From Limibacterium fermenti (GTDB lineage Bacteria > Bacteroidota > Bacteroidia > Bacteroidales > Dysgonomonadaceae), in assembly GCF_041902845.1 (NCBI RefSeq), contig NZ_CP159486.1, forward strand, positions 2,356,001-2,420,000: a stretch of 64,000 nt of DNA, written 5' to 3'. Of this stretch, positions 1-7,413 are shown piece by piece. Under the pieces are notes generated by a model that was given only the letters and a program-made list of their open reading frames with translations, had not been told where the DNA came from and did no database searches. Each line of letters starts with the position of its first letter. Position 1 is the stretch's first letter. Both the position numbers and the translations under genes were made by a program.

Positions 1-76
1 TCACAGAGGCTTCACCATGAGTGATGGCTAATGCGTAAAGAACTTTCAGATAATTTTCTTCTGTCTGGGATATCAT
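1..76 (-). CDS. DtxR/MntR-family metal-dependent regulator, N-terminal fragment
   Basis: Only the first 25 codons lie in the window; the gene runs off the left edge. The reading begins M-I-S-Q-T-E-E-N-Y-L-K-V-L-Y, the characteristic first helix of DtxR/IdeR/MntR regulators (TEENYLK). These proteins bind Fe(II) or Mn(II) and repress metal-uptake genes. It is divergent from a TonB-dependent receptor, and a DtxR-like palindrome lies between them, so it probably controls that receptor. A TATTTTTG promoter element sits only 4 bp upstream of the ATG, implying a very short or absent leader. Family assignment is strong for so short a piece; metal specificity is unknown. Confidence 0.8.
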   Translation of the reverse strand, partial: MISQTEENYLKVLYALAITHGEASV

Positions 77-80
77 GGAG

Positions 81-88
81 CAAAAATA
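81..88 (-). promoter_or_regulatory. -7 promoter element of the DtxR-family gene
   Basis: On the minus strand the bases read TATTTTTG, matching the Bacteroidetes -7 consensus TAnnTTTG, with TTCG (near TTTG) 18 bp upstream as a -33 element. The start codon at 76 follows almost directly. Confidence 0.55.
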
Positions 89-128
89 CGGAAAAATTAG
101 ATTCCACGAATAAAAAAGTTAGAATAAT

Positions 129-159
129 TTTGTTAGTTTAGTCTAACTTATTACCTTTG
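129..159 (+). promoter_or_regulatory. Promoter of the TonB-dependent receptor
   Basis: A -33 TTTG at 129-132 and a -7 TACCTTTG at 152-159 are separated by 19 bp, the usual Bacteroidetes spacing. The space between the two elements is filled by a DtxR-like palindrome. Confidence 0.75.
133..151. promoter_or_regulatory. DtxR/IdeR-like operator
   Basis: The 19-mer TTAGTTTAGTCTAACTTAT matches the classical DtxR/IdeR box TTAGGTTAGSCTAACCTAA at about 16 of 19 positions and contains the dyad GTTAG/CTAAC. It lies between the -33 and -7 elements of the receptor promoter, where a bound repressor would block RNA polymerase, and next to a DtxR-family gene. Function is inferred. Confidence 0.65.
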
Positions 160-190
160 CGGCTCTAAATCCAATTAAATATATAGAACT

Positions 191-2707
191 ATGTTAAGAA
201 ATAAACTGTTATTGACGCTCTGTCTCATATTTGCCGGCATAGGTGCTTACGCACAAACCGGCAGCTTAACAGGGCGGGTACTCAACACGGAAGGGGAGCC
301 TATGGAATGGACTTCCGTACAAATTCCCAAACTGGGTATCGGGGTTTCTACCGATAAAAAAGGAGAATATGTCGTACCGAATATTCCTTTCGGCACCTGG
401 GAGGTGGAAGTAATGTATCTGGGCTATAATACGCAAAAAACGAAACTCACCATCGGCAGCGCGAAGGTCATAAAAAACTTTACCCTCGAGAGCAGTTCCG
501 AGAACCTGGAGGAAGTGGTCATTACCGGAACGCTTAAAGAAGTGCGCAAGTCGGAAAGTCCGGTGCCCGTCACCATTATTTCATCCAAAATATTTCAAAG
601 GAATGTCACCTCGAATGTGTTAGACGCACTTTATCAGGTCAACGGAATCAATCCGCAGATAAATTGCAACATGTGCAATACGTCCGACATTGGAATTAAC
701 GGCATGCAAGGTCCTTATACCATGATATTGATCGACGGAATGCCTATCGTCAGTTCTCTTTCGTCCGTTTACGGCATGAGCGGCATTCCGAACAGCATCA
801 TCAACCGAGTGGAAATTGTAAAAGGAGCGGCCTCTTCGCTTTATGGCTCCGAAGCTATTGGCGGGGTCATCAATATTATTACCAAGGATGCACAAAATGC
901 TTCCCGCTTCTTTCTGGATTACAATGCCTCGACATGGGGGGAACTTACCGGTAACACGGGATTCAGCGCCAACATGAACGACAACATATCGACTATTTTC
1001 AATGTAGACGGTTATTACTACAACACGCCTAAAGACCTCGACAAAGATGGTTTTATGGATAAAACGTTGCAACAACGACTGTCGTTCTTTAATAAATGGA
1101 ACTTTAAACAAAAATATAACAAGACCGCCAGCATTTCCGTGCGTTACTATAACGAAGACCGTCATGGCGGAGAGCTCGGATGGGACCCCGCTCATAGAGG
1201 TTTCGTAGAATATAACGAGTATGACAACGACCGTAACTCCGGGGGGTATAACGGCGATTATGTATTGCCGAACGGGTATTCAATTTATAATGAAAAGTAT
1301 GCAAAGGGCTTCCGTGTTCCAAGGTTTTTAAACGAAAGCGACCGAAGCGAATGGAAAAAGGAGGTTTCGGCCGTCCATTCCGATGCGGCTTTTGCGGAGG
1401 ATATGAAGTATCAGGAATCCATCTATACCAGCCGATTGGAAATCGTAGGGAGATGGCAACTCCCCATAAAAGAGAATGTCACCTTGCAGGCATCCTATAA
1501 TCAGCACGATCAGAATTCGGCTTACGGAACGGAACTCTTCATGGCTCATCAGAAAACAGCTTTCGGACAGGCTTTTTGGGATCGCCAATTCGGAGCCCAT
1601 ACCCTATTGGCCGGCGCTTCTTACCGCTATGTATGGTTTAAGGACAATACCATCGCTTCGAATAACGGAACGAAACCTTTCGAGACGTTTTTACCCGGCG
1701 TTTTCATTCAGGATTTATGGAAAATGAGCGCTAAAACCAGCTTACTGTTGGGTTATCGTTTCGATTATGATCAAACGGAATCGGCTAACGGAAACCATCA
1801 GAATGCGGTACATTCACCAAGGGTCGCGTTTAAATATGCGCCCGACAGCCAAAATGCTTTCCGGGCAAGTCTGGGCACCGGATACCGTGTCGTTAACATC
1901 TTCAGTGAGGATCACCGCGCCTTGAGCGGTCAATATGAAGCGACATTCGGTGAAAACCTCAATCCCGAAAAATCGATAAGCGGAACGCTCGATTATGAAG
2001 GACGTGTCGCAACCGAAGACATCGGCCTGACGTATAGCCTGGGGGCGTATTACACTCATTTTTTCAATAAAATTTATCCGAAAAGAGATGATCGCAACCG
2101 CACGCTGGTATATTACAATGTGGATGGCGACGAGTATGCCCGCTATATCGGGGCTTCTGTCGATATTGCCTTGAACTTCAACTTCCCCTTACGGCTCACG
2201 GCCGGTGTTTCGTATAACCAGGCGGAACTTTTTGAATACGAAAGGGACGACGAAGGCAACAAAGTGGGCGATAAGATAGAAGCAAGCGATTTTGAGTTTT
2301 CGCCGAGATGGATGGGCGTGTATAGTGCGGCTTACGACTTTACCCCTCGGTTTACGGTCGATTTGACGGGCGAATGGAAGGGCCCGATGCTTCTCCCCAC
2401 GCAAGGGACAATGGAAACATTCGATGCCGAAGGTAAGGTAACCGGCTCCATGACCGATCCGCGGCCGGAACGTTCCCCCCGGTTCATGAAGATGAACCTG
2501 CAACTGACCTACCGGGTTGGAAATGTGGAAATATATGGGGAAGTGAAGAATATCTTTAATTATATTCCGAAGAATTTGCTGGTGAATGTCGATGACCCGT
2601 TCAATGACCGGGCCGGCGTATATGGCGGACTTCAGTTCGATACCGAATACAACTATACGGCGCAGCAGGGAAGAACGGGGTATGCGGGCATTCGCTACCG
2701 CTTTTAA
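191..2707 (+). CDS. TonB-dependent outer-membrane receptor with N-terminal carboxypeptidase-regulatory-like domain
   Basis: 838-residue outer-membrane transporter. Residues 1-21 form a signal peptide ending A-Y-A. Residues about 25-105 are a carboxypeptidase-D-regulatory-like beta-sandwich typical of Bacteroidetes receptors. The plug (about 115-230) contains LIDGMP, VEIVKGAASSLYGSEAIGG and GVINIIT. The rest is a beta-barrel ending in Tyr-Arg-Phe, a normal C-terminal aromatic. The plug carries a Cys159-x-x-Cys162 pair (NCNMCNT) not present in textbook siderophore receptors. The DtxR-like operator in its promoter and the divergent DtxR-family gene point to regulated uptake of iron, manganese, haem or a metal chelate; the substrate cannot be read from sequence. 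No SusD partner is adjacent, so glycan uptake is unlikely. Confidence 0.9.
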   Translation: MLRNKLLLTLCLIFAGIGAYAQTGSLTGRVLNTEGEPMEWTSVQIPKLGIGVSTDKKGEYVVPNIPFGTWEVEVMYLGYNTQKTKLTIGSAKVIKNFTLESSSENLEEVVITGTLKEVRKSESPVPVTIISSKIFQRNVTSNVLDALYQVNGINPQINCNMCNTSDIGINGMQGPYTMILIDGMPIVSSLSSVYGMSGIPNSIINRVEIVKGAASSLYGSEAIGGVINIITKDAQNASRFFLDYNASTWGELTGNTGFSANMNDNISTIFNVDGYYYNTPKDLDKDGFMDKTLQQRLSFFNKWNFKQKYNKTASISVRYYNEDRHGGELGWDPAHRGFVEYNEYDNDRNSGGYNGDYVLPNGYSIYNEKYAKGFRVPRFLNESDRSEWKKEVSAVHSDAAFAEDMKYQESIYTSRLEIVGRWQLPIKENVTLQASYNQHDQNSAYGTELFMAHQKTAFGQAFWDRQFGAHTLLAGASYRYVWFKDNTIASNNGTKPFETFLPGVFIQDLWKMSAKTSLLLGYRFDYDQTESANGNHQNAVHSPRVAFKYAPDSQNAFRASLGTGYRVVNIFSEDHRALSGQYEATFGENLNPEKSISGTLDYEGRVATEDIGLTYSLGAYYTHFFNKIYPKRDDRNRTLVYYNVDGDEYARYIGASVDIALNFNFPLRLTAGVSYNQAELFEYERDDEGNKVGDKIEASDFEFSPRWMGVYSAAYDFTPRFTVDLTGEWKGPMLLPTQGTMETFDAEGKVTGSMTDPRPERSPRFMKMNLQLTYRVGNVEIYGEVKNIFNYIPKNLLVNVDDPFNDRAGVYGGLQFDTEYNYTAQQGRTGYAGIRYRF

Positions 2708-2727
2708 CAGCCGGCTTAGCAGGCACT

Positions 2728-2766
2728 AAAAAACCATCGGAGGTCGATTGACTCCGATGGTTTTTT
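2728..2766. terminator. Bidirectional terminator between the receptor gene and gcvT
   Basis: A perfect 15-bp inverted repeat (2728-2742 with 2752-2766) with a 9-nt loop, A-rich on one side and T-rich on the other. It lies between convergent genes and can stop transcription from both. Confidence 0.9.
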
Positions 2767-2825
2767 ATGGAATATCTCCTGTTTGAGCCGATTCGAAGAA
2801 AGGAATCGGCAGAAAATCCGCTCTG

Positions 2826-3911
2826 TTATTTCCGGAAAGGAGGCTTCACAACTTCCGCCTTCAGGTTCCGGTTGCGTATCTTCACGAAGATTTCGGAACC
2901 GGCTTTGGCATAGTCGGGTTTGACATATCCCATTCCGATTCCCGACTTGAGCACGGGCGACATCGTGCCCGAGGTTACATGACCGATCTCCTCATCGCCG
3001 GCGTTAACGATCGGATAACCGTGACGGGGAATGCCTTTATCGATCAATCGAAAAGCGCAAAGCTTGCACGACACGCCGGCCGCTTTTTCTTTTTCGAGCA
3101 CTTCCCTGCCGATAAACGGTTTATGGTCGGCAAATTTGGTAATCCATCCAAGCCCCGCTTGTAAAGGAGAGGTGGTATCATCGAGATCATTCCCGTAAAG
3201 GCAGTATCCCCTCTCAAGGCGCAACGTGTCGCGCGCTCCCAATCCGACAGGCTTGATACCGAATTCGGCGCCGGCCTCGAATACCGCGTCCCATATCTTC
3301 TTACCGTGTTCGGGATAGAAATACAACTCGAAACCGCCCGCGCCGGTATATCCGGTGTTGGAGATAATCACATTCTCTACTCCCGCAAACTGACCGGTAA
3401 CAAAAGAATAATACGGAATGGAAGACAAATCGACATCGGTGAGTTTCTGCAACGAGTCTTTGGCTTTAGGCCCTTGTACGGCAAGTTGTGCGGTATGCCC
3501 GGACGCATTTTCCAGCTCAGCCCCCACCGAATTATGCTGCCGGCACCAAGCCCAATCCTTGTCGATATTAGCAGCATTCACCACGAGCATATACTTGTCG
3601 GGCTCATAGTAATAAACGATCAAATCGTCGACAATGCCGCCCTTTTCGTTGACAAAACAAGTGTACTGCGCTTTTCCTAAAGTGAGGGTGGACGCGTCGT
3701 TACTGGTTACTCTCTGAAGAAACGAAAGCGCGTTAGGGCCTTTCACCCAAAACTCGCCCATGTGCGAGACATCAAACACGCCCACACTGTTGACCACCGT
3801 CAAGTGTTCGTCGATAATGCCGGTATATTCGATGGGCATATTATATCCGGCAAATTCGTGCATCTTGGCTCCCAAAGAGATATGCACATCGGTAAAAGGA
3901 GTTTTTTTCAT
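2826..3911 (-). CDS. gcvT: Aminomethyltransferase (glycine cleavage system T protein)
   Basis: 361 residues, the usual GcvT length. It transfers the aminomethyl carbon from lipoylated H protein to tetrahydrofolate, releasing ammonia. Family features are the N-terminal FDVSHMGE segment (46-53), the GGIVDDL segment (91-97) holding the conserved catalytic Asp, NTGYTGAGGFELY, and the C-terminal GHVTSG.MSP region. The gene lies 12 bp downstream of pepT on the same strand and is probably co-transcribed with it; the other glycine cleavage genes (gcvH, gcvP, lpd) are not in this window. Confidence 0.95.
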   Translation of the reverse strand: MKKTPFTDVHISLGAKMHEFAGYNMPIEYTGIIDEHLTVVNSVGVFDVSHMGEFWVKGPNALSFLQRVTSNDASTLTLGKAQYTCFVNEKGGIVDDLIVYYYEPDKYMLVVNAANIDKDWAWCRQHNSVGAELENASGHTAQLAVQGPKAKDSLQKLTDVDLSSIPYYSFVTGQFAGVENVIISNTGYTGAGGFELYFYPEHGKKIWDAVFEAGAEFGIKPVGLGARDTLRLERGYCLYGNDLDDTTSPLQAGLGWITKFADHKPFIGREVLEKEKAAGVSCKLCAFRLIDKGIPRHGYPIVNAGDEEIGHVTSGTMSPVLKSGIGMGYVKPDYAKAGSEIFVKIRNRNLKAEVVKPPFRK

Positions 3912-3923
3912 TATGGATAGAAT

Positions 3924-5150
3924 TTATTCGTGATCTTGTGCCACAAGCTGGGCAATCTTTACGATGACTTGCGATGCTTTTTCCAACGAAGGAATGGGCA
4001 ACAACTCATGCCGTCCGTGGAAGTTAAGCCCTCCGGCGAAGATATTGGGGCAAGGCAATCCCATAAACGATAACCGGGCGCCGTCGGTTCCCCCGCGGAT
4101 GGGCTTGATGTGTGGCTGAATGCCTAATTCCTTCATGGCCCGGGCGGCATAATCGATGACATGCTTCACCGGCTCCACCTTTTCGCGCATGTTGTAATAC
4201 TGATCGCGCAGATCGAGTTTAAGACGGTTGTTGTAGCGTACATTAAGAGTCGCGACCACATCGGTGATACCCTTTTTACGCAACTCGAACTTCTGCCGGT
4301 CATGATCGCGGATAATAAACGAGAGGCTTGCCTCGTCTACCGTTCCGTTCAATCCGATAAGGTGATAAAAACCTTCATACCCTTCGGTATTTTCGGGACG
4401 TTCATCGGCGGGCAATAAGTCTACCAACTCCTGCGCCACATGCAACGCATTAATCATTTTGTTTTTGGCATATCCGGGATGTACATTCCGCCCCTGAATG
4501 GATATTTTGGCGGAAGCAGCATTGAAGTTCTCATACTCCAACTCCCCCACTTCACCTCCGTCCATGGTATACGCCCATTCGGCGCCGAATTTAGCCACAT
4601 CGAATTTATCGGGGCCGCGGCCGATTTCTTCATCGGGAGTAAAAGCAATACGGATTTTACCATGTTCGATTTCAGGATGCTCCATCAGATATTGCATCGC
4701 GGTGATAATCTCCGCCACGCCGGCCTTGTCGTCGGCCCCGAGCAACGTGGTGCCATCGGTTACGATAAGATCTTCCCCGACGTGATCGAGCAATTCGGGA
4801 AAATCGGCCGTAGAAGAAACAATATTCAGAGCTTCGTTCAAAACGAGATCCTTTCCATCGTAATTCTTGACAATCCGGGGATTTACATTCTCTCCGCTCA
4901 TATCGGGACTCGTATCGAAATGGGCGACAAACCCTATTACCGGTATATTTTTGATAGTGTTGGAGGGCAATGTGCCCATTAAATAACAGTTATTATCGAG
5001 ACTGACGTCGGAGAGGGCTATTTCATTCATTTCCTTCTCCACTTCCTTTGCCAGATTAAACTGCTTGGGGGTACTGGGAGTCTGCGTGCTGTTTTCATCG
5101 GATTGCGTATCTATTCGCGCATATTTGATAAAACGATCTACAATATTCAT
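3924..5150 (-). CDS. pepT: Peptidase T (tripeptide aminopeptidase)
   Basis: 408-residue cytosolic zinc aminopeptidase of the M20B family, cleaving N-terminal residues from tripeptides. Visible metal and catalytic residues: His77 and Asp79 in AHFDTSPD, Asp140/Asp141 in LGADDKAG, Glu174/Glu175 in TPDEEIG, Asp197 in YTMDGGE and a C-terminal His near 378 in NFHGRHE. Length matches the family. It begins the pepT-gcvT unit; its probable promoter (5288-5295) lies about 140 bp upstream, beyond an AT-rich repeat tract. Peptide use fits an amino-acid-fermenting anaerobe. Confidence 0.95.
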   Translation of the reverse strand: MNIVDRFIKYARIDTQSDENSTQTPSTPKQFNLAKEVEKEMNEIALSDVSLDNNCYLMGTLPSNTIKNIPVIGFVAHFDTSPDMSGENVNPRIVKNYDGKDLVLNEALNIVSSTADFPELLDHVGEDLIVTDGTTLLGADDKAGVAEIITAMQYLMEHPEIEHGKIRIAFTPDEEIGRGPDKFDVAKFGAEWAYTMDGGEVGELEYENFNAASAKISIQGRNVHPGYAKNKMINALHVAQELVDLLPADERPENTEGYEGFYHLIGLNGTVDEASLSFIIRDHDRQKFELRKKGITDVVATLNVRYNNRLKLDLRDQYYNMREKVEPVKHVIDYAARAMKELGIQPHIKPIRGGTDGARLSFMGLPCPNIFAGGLNFHGRHELLPIPSLEKASQVIVKIAQLVAQDHE

Positions 5151-5197
5151 AGTTAAATTATTAAATACTAAACACTAATAATAAATTACTAATTACT

Positions 5198-5245
5198 AAT
5201 TACAAAATACTAATTACAAATGACAAATTACGAATGACTAATGAC
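5198..5245. repeat. Left arm of AT-rich inverted repeats flanking ffs
   Basis: Tract built from short motifs such as AATTAC, AAATGAC and GAATGAC. Its sequence recurs, reverse-complemented with a few changes and an insertion, at 5496-5571 on the other side of the SRP RNA gene. A short related piece occurs at about 61,772-61,790. Confidence 0.7.
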
Positions 5246-5287
5246 TAGTGACAAATTTCATGTCTGCGCTAAGACAAACAGACACTG

Positions 5288-5295
5288 CAAAGATA
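5288..5295 (-). promoter_or_regulatory. Probable -7 element of the pepT-gcvT transcript
   Basis: TATCTTTG on the minus strand, an exact match to TAnnTTTG. The transcript would cross the left AT-rich repeat before reaching pepT at 5150. Confidence 0.55.
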
Positions 5296-5334
5296 CGCAA
5301 AAGGGGGTGTATTTGGAAAAAACTGTCCCTGAAT

Positions 5335-5365
5335 TTTGCAAGTAAAGAAAAAGACCGTATCTTTG
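5335..5365 (+). promoter_or_regulatory. Promoter of the SRP RNA gene
   Basis: TTTG at 5335-5338 and TATCTTTG at 5358-5365, separated by 19 bp. Initiation a few bases downstream would coincide with the first bases of the predicted RNA at 5371. Confidence 0.8.
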
Positions 5366-5370
5366 CGCCC

Positions 5371-5472
5371 GGGTAAGTCCTATACGGCCAGCTCCCATTG
5401 AATCCCCCAGGTCTTGATCGAAGCAAGGGTATTTGGTTGTAGCGGCGCGATATAGTAAGCTTACCCTTTTTT
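5371..5472 (+). ncRNA. ffs: Signal recognition particle RNA (4.5S, small bacterial type)
   Basis: About 100-nt stable RNA that scaffolds Ffh for co-translational targeting of membrane proteins. The ends pair (GGGTAAG 5371-5377 with CTTACCC 5460-5466, then CTATA with TATAG). The tip has CAGGTC, a six-base loop and GAAGCA, the same spacing as the E. coli domain IV (GTC, six bases, GAAGCA), which forms the Ffh-binding site. A Bacteroidetes promoter ends 5 bp before the 5' end, and a T-run (5467-5473) follows the closing stem as terminator. It sits between inverted AT-rich repeats. A covariance-model search would settle exact ends. Confidence 0.85.
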
Positions 5473-5495
5473 TATGCCTGAACGATTCATAATTT

Positions 5496-5571
5496 GTCAT
5501 TAGTAATTCGTAATTCGTAATTAGTCATTTGTAATTCGTAATTTGTCATTTGTAATTCTTATTTTGTAATT
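5496..5571. repeat. Right arm of AT-rich inverted repeats flanking ffs
   Basis: Inverted, longer copy of the 5198-5245 tract, made of GTAATT, GTCATTTGTAATTCGTAATT and similar motifs. Together the arms enclose the ffs gene and its promoter. It ends just before the stop codon of the DoxX gene. Confidence 0.7.
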
Positions 5572-5576
5572 ATTTT

Positions 5577-5993
5577 TCAACTGATTTTGGGCAAAAATTT
5601 GGCATCCACGGAATATCGTCCCGGCCCGGCGATCGTCATGGCGGCAAAAAGTATCAACGATTCAAGAGCATGCGAGTATTGCAAGAAGGCATCTCCGTTA
5701 CTCAAGTGCATGATCAGAGCCACAATCATCGTAAAAGCCATCATTAACGAAGCGGGGCGAAACAAGAAGCCCAATGCAAATAAAATTCCGCCTACCGTCT
5801 CGGCCATTGCGGCCATAAATCCCCAAAAAGCAGGCGCAAAGTCGAGCCCGAACAAAGCCATAGTGGAACCTACTTGTGTCCACCCTTCCACACCGCCCAT
5901 CACTTTAGGCAGGCCATGGAAAAAAAATGATATCCCAATACCGATACGCAAAACAAGCAGCCCGGTGTGTAGCAATTTTTCTTTTGTTGTCAT
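5577..5993 (-). CDS. DoxX-family membrane protein
   Basis: 138-residue inner-membrane protein with about four hydrophobic segments. Family signatures include the first helix LVLRIGIGISFFFHGLPKVMGG, read here as residues about 14-35, and the C-terminal GPGRYSVD. DoxX-type proteins are linked to quinone, thiosulfate or oxidative-stress metabolism, but the reaction of this subgroup is not established. It is transcribed alone; a weaker promoter match (TGCCTTTG, minus strand near 6040-6047) lies upstream, next to repeat array A. A second, decayed DoxX-like fragment occurs at 11,598. Confidence 0.85.
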   Translation of the reverse strand: MTTKEKLLHTGLLVLRIGIGISFFFHGLPKVMGGVEGWTQVGSTMALFGLDFAPAFWGFMAAMAETVGGILFALGFLFRPASLMMAFTMIVALIMHLSNGDAFLQYSHALESLILFAAMTIAGPGRYSVDAKFLPKIS

Positions 5994-6086
5994 GTTTTTT
6001 ATTTTTTCATAAATTAATTACTTCGCTGTAACCTCTCAAAGGCACTAATTGTTTATTTTTCATCAATCAATAATATTGATAAGTAT

Positions 6087-6275
6087 CGGGGAACTTATCC
6101 CGCAACCCGCCGAAGATGGAAAAAGGTGCATCGGGGAACCCTTTCAGTTAAAATCATGTGGAAAAAGCTTCATCGGGAAACATTTTGAACTTTCGCAGGT
6201 GGAAAAGGGCTCTTCGGGAAACCCGTTCGACTTAATGGACATGGAAAAAGCCCCGTCGGGAAACATTTTCGTCTT
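6087..6275. repeat. Degenerate repeat array A, ~42-bp (2 x 21) period
   Basis: Fills the 365-bp gap between the DoxX start and the hydroxyacid dehydrogenase stop. Four or five copies of GGAAAAAG...TCGGGAAAC recur; the CGGG cores lie at 6087, 6132, 6174, 6215 and 6257, giving steps of 45, 42, 41 and 42 bp. Each copy is followed by a related half-unit of about 21 bp (ATTTTGAACTT or similar). The plus strand happens to be open with a 14-residue periodic peptide, but no ribosome binding site or known protein fits; it is treated as non-coding. Confidence 0.75.
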
Positions 6276-6358
6276 ATTCCCTCTGTTTTTTGCACGGAAG
6301 AGTCGAAACACCCCGGCAAAACATCCGGTAAAAGAATGAAAAAGGGCCGGCGCCCCGT

Positions 6359-7315
6359 TCAGGGAACGATGACGTTTTGCGGCTTTCCTTCCATCCACCT
6401 AATTATATTTTCAAAAACCAGTTTTGCACGTATCCTCATGGCTTCCTGCGAAGCGAAACCGATATGGGGAGTCAATACCGTATTGGGAGCGTGGAGCAAA
6501 GCATAACCCGAAGGGATGGGCGGTTCCATATCGAACACATCGATACCGGCGCCGGCAATTCCACCGGAAGCCAATGTATCGGCTAACGCCTGATTATCGA
6601 CCAGTCCGCCGCGCGACGTATTAATCAGAATGGAGGAACGTTTCATGAGCGCCAACTTATCACGCGAAATCAAGCCATGCGTCGCTTCGTTCAGCGGAAG
6701 ATGCAACGAAACAATATCGCTTTCGGACAATAAAGTGTCTAAATCGACATATGATGCGCCTACCTTTTTCACCTCTTCTTTCTCCGTACGATTATAAGCG
6801 AGCAGACGGCAGCCCAATGCGGCGGCTATCGCAGCCACCCGCTGTCCGATAGCTCCCGTGCCGACGATACCCAGAGTCTTTCCGGAGACTTCGCACTGGC
6901 TGAAATCGCCTTTGGTTCCTCCCCGGCGCACGTCATTATCGAGCGGAACCATGTTCCGCATCACGCCAATCATCAACCCGATGGCCAACTCGGCAACGGC
7001 CTGCGTGCTGTATCCGGCGCAATTGCTAACGGCAATTCCCCGTTCGCGGCACGCGGCAATATCCACATGATCGACACCGGTAAAGGCGACCGAAAGCATC
7101 TTCAGACGGGAACAGGAAGTGATGATTTCCCGGCGCAAAGGCATGTTGGCGATGACCAGTACATCGGCATCGTGCGCCCGTTTTTGAAGTTCTTCGATAT
7201 CATCGCTTCGCGTATCATAAGAAACGACTTTATGCCCCGCCGCCTTTAACGGCTCGACCGCAACCGCAAACTCGGCAGCCGTAACCGCCAACGGTTCCAA
7301 CACAATTATTTTCAT
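6359..7315 (-). CDS. D-2-hydroxyacid dehydrogenase (NAD-dependent)
   Basis: 318 residues. Two Rossmann-like domains; the NAD-binding GTGAIG lies at 152-157, and the catalytic triad is visible as Arg235 (NTSRGG), Glu264 (DMEPP) and His284 (TPHIGF). Members reduce 2-keto acids to D-2-hydroxy acids, or act as glycerate, phosphoglycerate or lactate dehydrogenases; the exact substrate is not determinable. It lacks the C-terminal ACT domain of long SerA. It is downstream of the ETF genes on the same strand with a gap of about 98 bp, so it may or may not share their transcript. Confidence 0.88.
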   Translation of the reverse strand: MKIIVLEPLAVTAAEFAVAVEPLKAAGHKVVSYDTRSDDIEELQKRAHDADVLVIANMPLRREIITSCSRLKMLSVAFTGVDHVDIAACRERGIAVSNCAGYSTQAVAELAIGLMIGVMRNMVPLDNDVRRGGTKGDFSQCEVSGKTLGIVGTGAIGQRVAAIAAALGCRLLAYNRTEKEEVKKVGASYVDLDTLLSESDIVSLHLPLNEATHGLISRDKLALMKRSSILINTSRGGLVDNQALADTLASGGIAGAGIDVFDMEPPIPSGYALLHAPNTVLTPHIGFASQEAMRIRAKLVFENIIRWMEGKPQNVIVP

Positions 7316-7413
7316 ACTCGTTTTTTTTAGGAATGCCGGACACGGATCCGGAGATCCGCGCCGGCAAGAGAGCTATCTCTCTTCAATCTTTATCAATCTC
7401 CATCAATCTTCCA

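Noticed and set aside
6049..6339. 96-codon open frame with periodic GK.F.GK-type peptide
   Set aside because: It coincides with repeat array A, has no ribosome binding site or domain, and its period simply follows the DNA repeat.
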